A stretch of 64,000 nucleotides of DNA from Sambucus nigra (taxonomy: Eukaryota; Streptophyta; Magnoliopsida; Dipsacales; Adoxaceae), in the NCBI GenBank assembly GCA_949130495.1, contig OX422210.1, forward strand, positions 500,441,760 through 500,505,759, given 5' to 3'. A model generated the notes under the pieces. The model did no database searches. It was not told the DNA's origin and worked only from the letters and a program-made list of their open reading frames with translations. Positions 10,716-22,150 of the stretch are shown in pieces (the stretch's first letter is position 1; each line of letters begins with the position of its first letter). The position numbers and the translations under genes are program-made.

Positions 10716-11574
10716 TGATGATGTTGTAAGCAGCACCACCAGATAAGGTGTTGGTAATCTTAAGCTAGTGATAACAATAGCATCACAGGTGTATATATAT
10801 ATCTAGTAGAATGAGGTGAGGAGAAACATTGGTATGTAAGTGGTTCAGCCAATCTGGCATACGTCCACTGTGAGTGTGTGAGTAAGCGTCACTAAAATGG
10901 GGCACTAATGGCCTTTGATACAATCTCTCACTTTCTCTCTCTATTGTGTATACAAACAGAGTTTCTGCTAGGATTGTAATTTTGAATCCCCTACAATATA
11001 GGAGAAGACAAGTATATATAGTGCTTGGGGGGTGTAGTGTACCCCCCCCCCCCAAGCATGTAATGAGCATGTATATGAGAATTGAACCAGTGTCCTATTG
11101 ACACTTGGTTGATCTCATGTATATAATGATGACTAAATATTCCCTCACGTGAGGGGAATGATTTAGTTATAACTGCCTAGCCCACGTGTTCCACGTCTTT
11201 CACGTATTTTCTTGTGCACGGACTTATGACATCATTTGCAATAACCTCGGCCTGATTGAGTACAAGGTTGGGAAAGTTTGATATTGTTGCTTTATCCTGT
11301 CAATCATCAGTATGACCTCGGCCTGGGAGATAGGCCGAGGTTAGGCTAGAACGTCGACTGAGGTAGAGTACGATGTTGGCAATAGCTTGACCCCATAGGA
11401 TGTTGATGACCTCGGTCGTTGCCTAGCCAAGGTTGGTCAAGGAGGAGTCGACCTTCCAGGAGACGACCTAATCGATGGTTGTTGTAAGCTTCCTATCAAC
11501 TCGGTTGTGAGATAGGCCGAGGTTAGTGACTATGGACATGAAGGTACACTTTGGGCATATTACTGCCCACTACA
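10716..11574 (-). repeat. 5' LTR of element 1
   Basis: On the minus strand it starts TGTAGTGGGCAGTAATATGC at 11574 and ends with CATCATCA just before the primer binding site, about 859 bp. The right border is fixed by the point where the RNase H reading of element 2 breaks off. The left border is inferred from the TG..CA rule. The expected second copy is outside the window. Confidence 0.78.
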
Positions 11575-12830
11575 TCATTCTTCCTGACTTTTCAGGTTTG
11601 TGGAGTGCTTGTCGAATAGGTAAATCAGTATATACAATTATGGTGTCTGCTTGGAAATAAGTATTCATACACCTGGGAGCTTTAATAAGTGCTAAGGGTA
11701 GTTTTTCCAAGCATGGGTACCTAATTTTGGCTCCCCTGAATGCTTTGCTGGTGTAGTAAAATGGTTTATGTATTCCATTATCCAATCAAACTAGTGTCGA
11801 GAAAACTGCGGATTCAGAGATAACTAAATATAAGTACTATTTCTCCCCCTAAACAGGTCGGGACAATAAAGGTGGGGATCCCAGATACTTCTTCAATTAT
11901 TAGAACGCTTCTTTACCTTCTGCATTCTACTCAAAGGTCTTTCTCAACACCTTGAAAAATGGCAAACACCTATCTGTTGCCCAAGAAATAAAGCTGTTTA
12001 AAGTTGCTACTCTACCTGTAAGCTTTCGTATATCCTTCTTGCAAGTCGGTGACTACATTTCTATCAGAGCTTTTATCTTGGCTGGATTGGCTTCAATTCC
12101 CCTTTGATTTACTATGAAGCCGAGGAACATTCCTTCATGCACACCAAATTCACACATGGTCGTGTTGATCATCATCTGATGCTTTTCAAACTGATCAAAA
12201 GTCTGAATAAGGTCCTTGATATGATCTGAACCCTTCTTGCTTTTATTAAACATACCATACATATAAACCTCCATATTCTTTCCTATTTTCTCTTTAAACA
12301 CCTTGTTGACCAGCCTCTCGTATGTTGTTCCAGCATTTTTAAGCCCAAAGGGCATTACATTGTAGCAATATGTACCTCGGCTAGTGATGAAAGAAGGGCT
12401 TTCCTTGTTTTTTAGTTTCATTCTTATCTGGTTATACCCAGAATAAGCATCCATAAATATTAATAGCTCATGTATTGATATAGCATCCACCAACTGATCA
12501 ATTCTAGGTAGGGGAAAGTGGTCATCTGGGTAGGCTTTATTAAGATCAGTAAAATCTACACGCATCCTCCACTTATCAATTTTCTTTTTGACCATCACAA
12601 CGTTAGCCAACCAGGCTGGATATTTGACATCCTCAATGAATTGGGCCTTTTGTAGTTTCTGCACCTCTTCATGTATAGCTTTATTTTTCTCTAGACTGAA
12701 CACCCTACGCCTTTGCTTGATCGACTTGGCATCCTTATTAATGTTGAGCTCATGAGAGAGGAAATTAGGGTCAATCTTGGGCATATCCTCATGACTCCAA
12801 GCAAACACATTTCTCCGTTATCTCAGGAAC
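11575..12830 (-). pseudogene. Element 2 reverse transcriptase and partial RNase H, catalytic box lost
   Basis: A long open stretch (12053-12808, 251 codons) covers RT: FAWSHEDMPKIDP, KYPAWLANVVMVKKK, WRMRVDFTDLNKAYPDDHFP, FMDAYSGYNQI, MPFGLKNAGTTYERLVN, and FLGFIVNQRGI. The catalytic box that should read YVDD is EVYMYGM, so both Asp residues are gone although the frame around it is open. RNase H (11575-11785) reads FYYTSKAFRGAKIRYP and stops at the element 1 junction. Confidence 0.9.
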
Positions 12831-13527
12831 GTTATAAATTCTTGTTTAAGGAGTGGATCCAGTGTGGATCTGATCTGGGTAGTTCTTTTCAGTTTATCAT
12901 CATCCATGACTATGCTTTCGGTGGCTTCAACAATCTTACCTTTGACTAACTTCGTTTCATCTCGAGGATATAGAGTTTCAACTTTTGATTCACTATTGGG
13001 TTCCATAGTATCTACCTGATAAATGGTGGTTTTCTTCAAATTAGCTAATTCTTCTTGCTCAGCTGAGGAGTAATAGCACTCTTTGGCCACCATTTGATCA
13101 CCTTTCACGATGCCAACCCCAAAGTGAGTTGTTAACTTCAAACATTAATGGACTGTAGATGGTAAAGCTTCAAACTTCTTTAGCCTTAGGATCATATTAT
13201 ACACAGATTGAATATTTTTATTCATCACAAAGAAGCGTATCTTTTCAGTATGGCTTGTTATCCTAGTGTCAAACAATACTTCTAGCTTGACTGTCCCTAA
13301 TAGGTAGACTTTTTCACCCGAAGAAACTATCAATGGCATGTGGTATGGTTCCAACTGAGTGAGTTTCAAATCTAAACTCTGAAAGTAGGGGTAAAAGATG
13401 ATATCAGTCGAGCTCTCATTATCAATTAAAACCCTGGAGATAATGGCATCCTGAATTATAAAATTGACAACTAATGGATCATTATGGGGATATAGTACCC
13501 CAGAGAGGCCATTCTTGGAAAAGATGA
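12831..13527 (-). pseudogene. Element 2 aspartic protease region and PR-RT linker
   Basis: The minus-strand reading shows SRVLIDNESSTDIIF around 13400-13450, where family members usually have DNGSSAD. The Gly of the active-site triplet is replaced by Glu. Downstream are FDTRITSHTEKIRFFV and a Tyr/Asn-rich stretch ending in LPSTVH, then FGVGIVKGDQ and ECYYSSAEQEEL of the linker (12818-13141). Separate frames are needed. Confidence 0.75.
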
Positions 13528-15378
13528 TTACCAGTTTGTCTTTATTAACTTTATAGGCCGATCATCTTGATTTAAATTGATTCTATGAATATAAGAACAT
13601 GCATGTGCTTCATTCAGGTAGGCCTTTCTCTCTGCAGTGTGATATCCTCCTCCTGTATTGCCACCTATAATTACATAATAATTAAAAGAGACCAAACTTA
13701 TCATAGCTACCTCACGCACTGGCTGCTTAGGCTTCTTTTTACAGGTCGGGATCATCTTCATAACCATCTTTATGGTTTCTCTTCCTGCCATCTTTGGGTT
13801 TGTAGGGAGAATTTAACCTTCCCCTTATTTCTCAACTTTCTCGTCGATCAATAAATTTATTTAGCTTTCCTCGCCGAATGAGGGATTCCTCTTCATTCTT
13901 TAAAGCAATACAATTATCAGTCGGCCATGATCCTTATAAAACTCATAATATTTAGATTTGTCCCTCCTATTATTAGGCAGTGCCCTCAACCTCCCATCGT
14001 AAATCTTTATTGTGTTTGATCTCCTCTAGGATATGGTGAATGCTGATAGTCAATGGAGTATATGTTCCATACTTTTTGAGCTTCTCATCCTTCTTAGGTT
14101 TTTGATCCTTTTGATCCTTCTTCTCGGACTTAGTGGCTAGACTATATTTTTCAACCATTGCTTCCTCGGCGTTCATTATTTTTCCTGTCTTAGCCATGAG
14201 CTTAGTCATGGTTTTAAGAGGATCTTTGGCCAGAGCATAATATATTTTTCCTGGAAGCAATCCACTCATTAAAGTAGTGATGGTTGTTTTCTCCTCATTG
14301 TCAACCACTTCTAATTTCTCGTTGTTAAAACGGGTGATGTACTCCCTGATAGTTTTCCCTACTCGCTGCCTGACACTCAAGAGATGGGCTACTCATTTTA
14401 CTGGCTTAGCCCCGAAACATAATTTATTGATGAATAACTTGACAAGCTTAGTGAAGTTGGTAATTTGTCCTCGGGGTAAGTTATTGTAACATATTTAGCC
14501 TGAACCCATAATAGTGCTTGAAAATGCTCTACATCTCATTTCATCAGGGACTGAATAGATGTTGGCTGCAGGTTAATACTGCTCGATGTGTAAAATAAGA
14601 TCAGTGTTACCATCATATTTAAGGGTGACCACAGGGGTTTTAAAGTTGGATGAAGTTAGGAAATCAATAATTTCCTGAACGAAAGGAGACCCTTTGACGA
14701 AGTTCCTCTGCACTAGATTTTTTGCCTTTGCTATTTCTCCCAATTGATCTTCTAATAGTTGGATTGAGCCCTTTCATGAAGGGCTACCTGCATTAGATTT
14801 GTGTGAAGCAACTCGGTTATCCCGACCATGTGTTTGTGTTGAGCTCTCTTCTTGATAAGTCTGCTAGGTATGTATAGATCGTCGAACGCTTGATCTTGAC
14901 CTGATTGAAGCTTTAGGCTGGTCGCCCAAGTGTTGATTGGTTCTGGAAAGTTTTCTAGGAGGTTTTTTATGTGCTCGGGGTCCTAAACAGTCTAAAGGAT
15001 CTTCTCTGCTCAATCTTTCCAAAACGCCTGGCCTTTCAGGCGAAAATGAATGGCCATCATAGAACTTTGTGGGTTTAATTGATGAACTGTCTCCTGGATG
15101 ATAAGACCTATCACATGTAGATATGGAATAGCTATGCAGGCTACACCTAGGAGGTGCTTCTGGATAAAGGTATCACTCGTTGTCTTGAAAGAGATAGAGA
15201 TCCGGCTTATATTGATTGATCTAATTGCCTCATTCTTTCTTGCATAATATCTTAAACCCTCATTCATTCTTTCTTGCATAATCCTGGCAATAATTCTATT
15301 TAGGTCAACTGTTGTAGGCGGAGTAGATGGGACGATTGGTTTACCTTCATTTCTAGCACTAGGCTCAGGATTATTCAT
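13528..15378 (-). pseudogene. Element 2 gag (decayed)
   Basis: The start is the ATG at 15378 (MNNPEPSARNEGKP). The C-terminal half at 13973-14380 reads RVGKTIREYITRFNNEKLEV, EEKTTITTLMSGLLPGK, YYALAKDPLKTM and GKIMNAEEAM, then a Lys-rich tail and THHILEEIK-like stretch. The part at 13528-13791 is the gag-protease linker with MISLVSFNYYVIIGGNTGGG. Stops and frameshifts separate these pieces. Confidence 0.8.
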
Positions 15379-15424
15379 TTTTTTTAATAAGGATGTATGA
15401 GAGGGATAACGGTAATTAGACACT

Positions 15425-15446
15425 CGTTCCCACAAATGACACCAAT
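15425..15446 (-). promoter_or_regulatory. Element 2 primer binding site region
   Basis: ATTGGTGTCATTTGTGGGAA on the minus strand directly follows the LTR end and matches the corresponding block in elements 1, 3 and 4. Confidence 0.65.
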
Positions 15447-15447
15447 C

Positions 15448-15944
15448 TGTTGATGTAAAAAAATGGACTAAATCCAATTTTCTAATCACAGATAAAATAT
15501 ATGATTGTAATAAAATGATTAAATAAAAGATAAGGAGTTTTTAAAATGGTTCGGCTATGTAAGAAAGACTATGTCCACTATTATTGTATAGATTTTAGTG
15601 ATTACAGAGAACTAGGTACTCTTGTTAAGGAGAATATCCTAGAATCCGTTTTATTATGCCTTTGATGAAAGGGATACAATATATTCAAGAATTTACGCCG
15701 TATATAATGAATGTGATGGTTGATTGTCTATACCACGTGCGAAAAGACCCATGGTTGTTCCCCCAAGTGGTGACTTTTTATTTACTTTGATTCTTTGCAT
15801 AATTATTCAAGTTGGTCGGCATGCCTGTTGAGCAATTATCTTTAGAGTTAGTTAAGCGTCTGCTTATTAGGATTTCTGCCATGTACGAAGACAAGTGTCC
15901 ATTTTTTATCAGTTCACATAGGTGGATAATTTTTTATATCAACA
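15448..15944 (-). repeat. 5' LTR of element 2, 497 bp
   Basis: On the minus strand it starts TGTTGATATAAAAA at 15944 and ends TTTTTTTACATCAACA at 15448. The termini form a 7-bp inverted repeat TGTTGAT/ATCAACA. Both ends resemble those of the element 3 LTR (57080-57569), including a shared TTTATCTGTGATTA stretch near the 3' end. The right flank gacat is the candidate target duplication; the other copy is outside the window. Confidence 0.85.
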
Positions 15945-16225
15945 GACATGACCCTAGTTGTCTTGATCAGCTACAATCCCCGTACAAGCTTGACATTTCA
16001 TATATCCCAACAAATGCCATTCCAATTATTTTGATAAGGAAGTACCTCAACGACCACGAACTTAATGGAGGTGATGGACTTTACCAACCTCAACATTTGG
16101 TTGACTGGGTAACTCATGTGGGGATGTAAAAAATCAGAGATATGTTTGAAATGCTTACTCCTTATGCTTTGGATGTTTCGCCCACTAGAGTTGGGAGTTT
16201 AGTGAATGAGTCATCCCGATAGCGC
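15945..16225 (+). pseudogene. Unidentified coding-like fragment
   Basis: Immediately outside the element 2 LTR a plus-strand frame reads KLDISYIPTNAIPIILIRKY, GLYQPQHLVDWVTHVGM, then after one TAA continues MFEMLTPYALDVSPTRVGSL and NESSR before stopping. The composition looks like real protein rather than noise, and the frame continues across the stop. I do not recognise the family. It could be an exon fragment of a disrupted host gene or a captured fragment. The open frame extending into the LTR (from 15812) is accidental. Confidence 0.4.
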
Positions 16226-16840
16226 AATTGATACAGTTGTATTTACTATATTATTTTAAATTATTTGATTTTTTAATTTCCATATAATATCTCAAAGTAT
16301 TAATGGAAATGTTTGCATTTTGCTTTACCTTTTTGCTATGTGATCTCTAGTCTTACCTTTTAGGCGATATTAACACATCAAACCTTAGGCCTAGATCTAG
16401 AAAGTTAAGAATGCACCTGTTTGTGGGGTCGTTCCCCAATAAGAATTTTTGTGACCTAGTTGGTCTTGGATGCCTAAGTTTCCCTAGTAGATCTCTCATA
16501 GGCTATGAGCCATTATTTAAGTTTTCTTAATCATCAAAACTTATTGGGTTTAGTTGACCATTCGGTCAATCAACTAGTTAGTCTATATGCATAAATTTTA
16601 ATTTAAAGATGGTATTTAGTGGACCAATTAGTCAGTCAAAAGATGACATTTGAAAGAAGACAATCACCACGGTGATAAGTAATACACAAAAGAAAGCTCA
16701 TTTGACTGATTGATATTCTTAATTAAATAATCATTGGACTGTTGTTTGAACAATGCATAGATGTAATGATAACAAACATAAGAAATCTTGAAAAATGATT
16801 CAAAATTGAAATAAACTTAAACTCTAGAAGTAAAACTTCA
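16226..16840. other. Noncoding, probably 3' noncoding part or lost LTR of element 4
   Basis: No gene was seen. It lies downstream of the element 4 integrase end. I could not match it to the LTR at the other end of element 4. Confidence 0.4.
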
Positions 16841-16845
16841 GATGT

Positions 16846-17975
16846 TGGTTGCATTCTATGCTTGTGGAACCTCTTTGCCCTCCATTGTTTTTAAGTTGTA
16901 GGCTCTTTGCAAGTCATCCCGAATGACTTTGAATGGGCCTTGCTAGTTAGGCCCCCATTTCTCATCTGAGGTCTTTTTGGCACCGTCCACAATCTTTCTA
17001 AGGGTGTAATCTCTTATCTTGAAGCTCCTCACATTGACCCCCTATTGTACTACTTGGCCAATTGTTGCTTGTAGGAGGTAAGATTTATATAAACTAATTC
17101 CATCTTCTCATCGTATAGATCTAGCTCTGCTCTGATTTTTTTTTTATTAAGGTCTTGGTCAATTAAGGTAGACTTCATGGATAATAGACTTGTTTTTAGT
17201 GGGATGAGTGCCTCCATCTCACAATCTAGGGCAAACGGTGTCTTCTCCATTCCTCTTGGGCATAGTTCGAAAAGTCTAGAGAATGTGGGGGAGCTGGTTG
17301 ACCCATATGCCTTCGCTTTGTCCAATTTCTTCCTTATTCCATTCAGGATGGTATTGTTAGAAGCCTATTCTTACTCGTTGCTCTAAGGATATGCCACTGA
17401 ATTGTAGTAGTGCCTAATAGCATGCTCGTCATAGAAGCTTTGGAAGGTGTTGCTCTCAAATTGAGTTTCATCGTCAATGATGTTTATCTGAGGGATTCTA
17501 AATTGCGTTATGATGTTCTTTCATATGAACATGCTCATGTTAAAATCTTAGATATTCGTCGAGGTATCTCCTTCATTCCATTTGGATAAGTAGTTTGTGT
17601 CGACCAATAAATAATTCATATTACCAGAGGATATGGGCAATAGACTAACGATGTATAACCCCCACTGAGAAAGGCCAAGAACTTGTGAGAGATTTGAGGT
17701 TGCTGGCGGTCTGATGCACTAACGACGAGAAAAGTTGAAAGTTTTTTCATTTTTGGATGTAATCAATTGTGTTCTGCTGCATATACGACCACTAGTATCC
17801 TTATTTGATGCTTCTAAATGCCAGTAATCGAACCCTGTGTGTGGCTTCCATATATCCCCTCTATAACTCATAAAGGTTCTGGTCGACATCATTTGGGTGC
17901 ACACATTGAAGGTAAGATCCTCAAAATGAGCGTCGATAAAGCTTTTGATTGGAAGATAAGTTAAAGTGAGCAAAT
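16846..17975 (-). pseudogene. Element 4 integrase remnants
   Basis: The C-terminal domain at 16846-17040 reads VRSFKIRDYTLRKIVDGA, KWGPN, stop, QGPFKVIRDD and a tail ending NATNI. Part 17050-17325 reads AFALDCEMEALIPL-like sequence and NLTSYKQQLAK, corresponding to the GSEAVIP..G..T region of other copies. Part 17719-17973 is a broken zinc-binding/core segment. Confidence 0.7.
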
Positions 17976-18780
17976 TTTACTTAGAATTTGTGTGCCTCCT
18001 TTTTCTCGTCTGGAAGTACGTCCTTTTTCAAGTAACGCACTGTTGGATCCACCCAGCTTATTTCCTTATCAATGGACATAACTTGCTTGGTAGATTTCCC
18101 TTTGTTGATGTTAGGTCGATCAAGGTAATTTACTTGGATCGTCCGCTTCATATCTCCCTTAAATGCTAAAGCAAGTGTGGTAAGTGCATCTGTGTGTCTA
18201 TTATTCCCTATTAGGAACTGTTGCACTTGTACATGCTTGAACTGGGCAACCAAATGTCGAGCCTCTTCAAGGCATGTGTCCATTCACTCGTCTATAGAAT
18301 TGTAGTCTCCTTATACCTGGTTTGATATTAGTCTTGAGTCTCAAAAGATGTCCAGGTGACGTGCACCTAGGGAAAGTGCCTTATTTAGTCCACCAATCAG
18401 TGCATCATATTTCGATTCATTGTTGAAGGATTCAAATCCCAAGAAAATTGTCTTTTCAAAGATAATTTTCTTCGGGGATACCAATACTATCCCAACTCCT
18501 TCCCTATTAGAATTTAAGGCTCTATAAACATAGAGCGTCCATCTCTCCCCCTTTTCGACAGGTTGTTAGACATACTCTTCGCTTCGGCACTCGTCTCCAC
18601 CGGTTCCTGATCACTAAAAAGTTAGTAATGAAGTCCGCTAGGACTTTCCCCTTGATTGAAGTTTTAGGATAAAACTGGACATCCTTCAAAATAAATATTC
18701 CTTTATGAGAACTTCCTTCAGAGGGAAGGATGTTAGAACAATGATAATATATGCCACAAAGTAATATTTTACACGAAGGT
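17976..18780 (-). pseudogene. Element 4 second RNase H remnants
   Basis: Minus-strand readings include LVAQFKHVQVQQFLIGNNRH followed by DALTTLALAFKGDMKRTI, which parallels the end of the extra RNase H of element 1 (DALTRLAS..TDIRRTV). Further right an ASNNE-like stretch (NNESKYDALIGG) is visible. Frame shifts are frequent. Confidence 0.65.
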
Positions 18781-19900
18781 TACTACTAACGCGTATACAA
18801 GTTTATCTAATGGGAGATACCTATTCTACATGTCGAGCAAATTTTTCTCATGTAATAAATGAGGGCTTGACTCCTTTTTTTTCACAAACCAGGTTCGAGT
18901 TGATCGTATTATTGAACGCCGCTGGGTATAAGTGCGAGGGTCCTTCATCATTAGGAATGATCAACAGCAATGGTCGACTCATATACTTTTCCACATCTTC
19001 AAGTGCCTTGGTGTATTAGTCATTCCATATATTTTCCTTTCTTTCCTAAGTTCTTGAAAGAAAGGTCAGTACTTCTCCAAATATCTTGATATGAAGCGAT
19101 TTAGTGTAAGGAGCATGTCAGTTAACTTTTTTACCTCGCGCACAGTTTATAGGGGTTGCACCTTCCTGATGGATTTAATTTGGTTGGGTATTTCCTTAAT
19201 ACCTCTCTGACTGACTTGGTATCCGAGGAACTTTCTCGATTGTACCCTAAAAGAGCACTTAGTTGCGTTCAATTTTATCTTGTAATAATAAAGAACTTCA
19301 AAAGTTTTCGCTAAGTCCATGAGGTACCGTTCCTTCTTCCCTCTTTAGATAAGCATATTATTTATGTACGCCTCCATTGTATCTCCCAAATGCTGCTTAA
19401 ACATCTTTGTCACTAATCAATGATAGGTTTTCCCGATGTTTATTGATTCGAATGACATCACCTTGTAGCATTATAACCTTGGCATGGTGATGAAAAAGTC
19501 TTGTCAGGGGAAAATACTGGTATGTGATGGTAACCTGAGTAGGAATCGAGGAAGCTCATGTGTTAATGGTTAGCAATTACGTTGACCAATTGGTTTATCT
19601 TGGTAAAAATAAAACTATATTTGGGACATGCTCGGTTCAGATCGGTAAAGTCTATACAGACTTTCCACTTCCTATTATTTTTTTACAGCCACTGGATTTA
19701 ACAACCATTTGGTAATTAAAATTCCCTGATGGATTTTGCATCAAGAAATTTTGCCACTTCCTCTTTGACTGCCCTGTATTTCTCGGGTGTCATTCATTGC
19801 GCCTTTTATTTCACTGGTGGATGTAACAAATCCACGTGGAGCTTGTGACACATTACATCTAAATATATTATTAGCATGTCATATGGTTTCCAGGAAAAAC
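18781..19900 (-). pseudogene. Element 4 reverse transcriptase and RNase H remnants, catalytic Asp pair changed to Asn
   Basis: On the minus strand the palm box reads EAYINNMLI instead of YVDDM, followed by KLNATKCSF and a FLGYQVSQRGI segment. Upstream, DLNRACPKYSF- and YSGYHHI-like segments and MDFAKSIREF-type linker are readable with stops. This RT cannot be active. Confidence 0.72.
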
Positions 19901-21760
19901 ATCCTGATTGCTTTTGACGAAAGTAACCAGGTCTTCTATCTCTTTATCCGTGAGTGATCTACCGATCAAGAATTTCTACTCTGGATGATTATCATCAAAG
20001 GCTACCTCATGAAGAGGTTCCATGACCCGATCAACAAGGGCAATCCTGGTTCCCTCAATACTAGGTCGCCCATACTATAACAACTACTTGGAGGGTAGGG
20101 AGCCCTCCATAGGTTTCTAAACTTTTTCCTTTTTCTTTTACTATTCTGGTCGGATGGAAGCTATGAAGCACTTTCGGTACCAAGCTTAGTTCCCCTAGAA
20201 TCTCCATGACCCCTTGTTAGTGATGCACTTTACCTTCTGGTGGTAGGTGGATGGCACTGTCCTCATGGTATGAAACTATCCTCTACCAAGTATGGCATTG
20301 TATGGAGAACCTATATTTACCAAGATGAACTCAATACATTTAGATATTCCTCCTGGTCAAACATGGAAAATAACCATCCCTATTGGAAAAGTCATCCTTA
20401 CCACATAGACAATCAGAGGCACAATGGCTTCTTATAGGTCTTCAACGCATAGGTTCAACTGATTGAACATCACGAGGTACATAACCTCCAAGGACATCCC
20501 CTGGTCCACCACCAACTTCTCTACATCCCACTTAGCAACCCTGCGAGTGATTATAAGAGCATAATGAAAGGGAGCCTTACTCCGACCAAATCATCATCAG
20601 TGAAAATAATGTTCTTAAAATAATCAATATCCTCAGGTTGCTGGTATTTTCTAGCGATGGGCTTGACCAGATCGATCTGAAATGACTCTATAAATATCGT
20701 AAACTTCTTCACTTCCATCCTAAGAGAATTTTCCCTTAATATGATTTAGGTTTGAGGATCCATGACTTAGTGATGAATCTATTTAGGATGGGTGATACTA
20801 GTGATAAATCTAGTCATGAGGGCCTCGGCTAACTACTTGAAGCGGGAAATCGATTAGTGTGGTAATTTCCCAAACCACTTATAGGAAGTGTCTTTAAGAC
20901 TGGAAGGAAATATTCAACACATCAATCCATCGTTGGTATTCCATAGCGTCATCACCAAACAATACTGCTTGGCATGATCAATAAATTCAATCTCACTATT
21001 ATAGATCTTGAATCATGGGGGAGTAAACTTCTTAGGAGGATTAAACTCCTCTTTGTCCCGATTGAAGGATGAATTCATCTAATAAACAAGAGCTCTTCTT
21101 GCAAGCTCCATAGTTGTCTGAGCCCCTTGGTGGGCTGGGGGTCTCTCTATATCTCTTTTAATGAAACCACATATCTTTATGTCTCCTCATTACTCATTAG
21201 AGCATGTCCTCCCTTCATAATACCTCTAGCGAGGGTGTAGGGATTCCCTTTATCACTAAGTGATAATCCCTCGGCTATGAGCCCTACTCACCTGAGGCTA
21301 GGTATTCTTGACCTGTTTCCACACTTGCGCTTCTCCCTGTAGGCTTCCCTTTATGACTTCTCCAGACATCATTGGAGCACGACATTATGCTCCTGTTAGT
21401 GCATATTAGTGGCTCCTTAATCTTAGATGTGCTTTTCATAATTATTAATGAGCTCTAATACCTGGTTAGATTGCTCAAGCTCATCACTAACCATCGTTTT
21501 TCCTCTCGAGGATGGTAACACACATCAGATGATTGGTAATAACTACCAATATTATATCTGATCCTTTGGGATGGAGGAGATGACTGATAACCCTCCTGGT
21601 CTGTCATAGTCTAAAGGTTATCCCTCTAGGTCCCCTAGACCATGTTGTTGATGACCCTCATGGCCATTGAGATTTTGGTGATATTGGTTGGGTGAGTGAG
21701 ACATCTCAAAAGATTGGATAGTGGTAACGACCTCAAATCATTCACACATACGATACCAAT
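19901..21760 (-). pseudogene. Element 4 gag and protease remnants
   Basis: The minus-strand reading has scattered gag-like and protease-like pieces (for example EKLVVDQGMSLEVMYLVMF around 20460-20530, corresponding to the protease flank), with many stops. The assignment rests mainly on position between the RT and the primer binding site. Confidence 0.55.
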
Positions 21761-22150
21761 TGTAGGTGGTAATTTCCTATATCCAATGTACACAAGCCAA
21801 ATAAGAGTTAATATAACGTAAAGGAATGAAATCACACATACAACACAAGATGCACGTGGTTTAGCAATGTGCCTATATCCACGGGGTTTAAGGTTTACTC
21901 TTTATTACTTTAGAGAACTGGTCGACATAGTTGTAGTACTACTCGATGTTACAATATCACATGCCTTTTTTAATGGGGAGTGGGTTTACATTTATAGATA
22001 AGCTTATGAGAGTTTTAATCCCCGTCAATAGCTATCCTTTATCACATTTATTACATTTAGTTGTTCCAAGTGGTGGAAACATGAGAGTCTTCTGAGACTT
22101 GTACTCTTCATTAACTTTGGGCATACGTAGACTGGATGGTCGTTCCGAGA
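21761..22150 (-). repeat. Probable 5' LTR of element 4 (right border uncertain)
   Basis: On the minus strand the segment ends TTACCACCTACA, directly followed by ATTGGTATCGTATGTGTGAA, the primer-site block shared with elements 1-3. The beginning of the LTR could not be located; about 22150 is a guess from where element-like sequence (CTTTGGGCATA) fades. Confidence 0.5.

Larger units (their letters stand above)
1..11574 (-). mobile_element. Element 1: Tat-like Ty3/gypsy retrotransposon, 5' part with LTR, 3' LTR outside window
   Basis: Reading leftwards on the minus strand the order is LTR (10716-11574), primer binding site, gag, protease, reverse transcriptase, RNase H, a second RNase H, integrase. 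That order is typical of Ty3/gypsy, and the extra RNase H after the RT/RNase H is the mark of the Tat lineage. The 3' LTR would lie left of base 1. A CACTA transposon (4435-8764) splits it between gag and protease. Its right border cuts into the RNase H of element 2, so it inserted after element 2. Several stops and frameshifts make it non-functional. Confidence 0.88.
11575..15944 (-). mobile_element. Element 2: Tat-like Ty3/gypsy retrotransposon, 5' part (LTR to RNase H)
   Basis: Leftward on the minus strand are LTR (15448-15944), primer site, gag, protease, RT and the first part of RNase H, where element 1 is inserted. Gag resembles that of element 3 (shared EEKTTI..LM.GLL, YYALAK, KAGKIM.AEEA patterns), so both belong to one family. 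Stops and frame changes occur throughout. Confidence 0.87.
16841..22150 (-). mobile_element. Element 4: old, heavily decayed Ty3/gypsy (Tat-like) retrotransposon
   Basis: Leftward on the minus strand are an LTR-like segment (from 21761), primer site, gag remnants, protease region, RT, RNase H and integrase C-terminus. It has more stops and indels than elements 1-3, so it is probably older. No undamaged ORF longer than 100 codons remains. Confidence 0.8.

Noticed and set aside
15812..15944. N-terminal part of the plus-strand ORF 15812-16129
   Set aside because: This part is inside the element 2 LTR, whose borders are fixed by the TGTTGAT/ATCAACA termini; only the part after 15945 may be coding-like.
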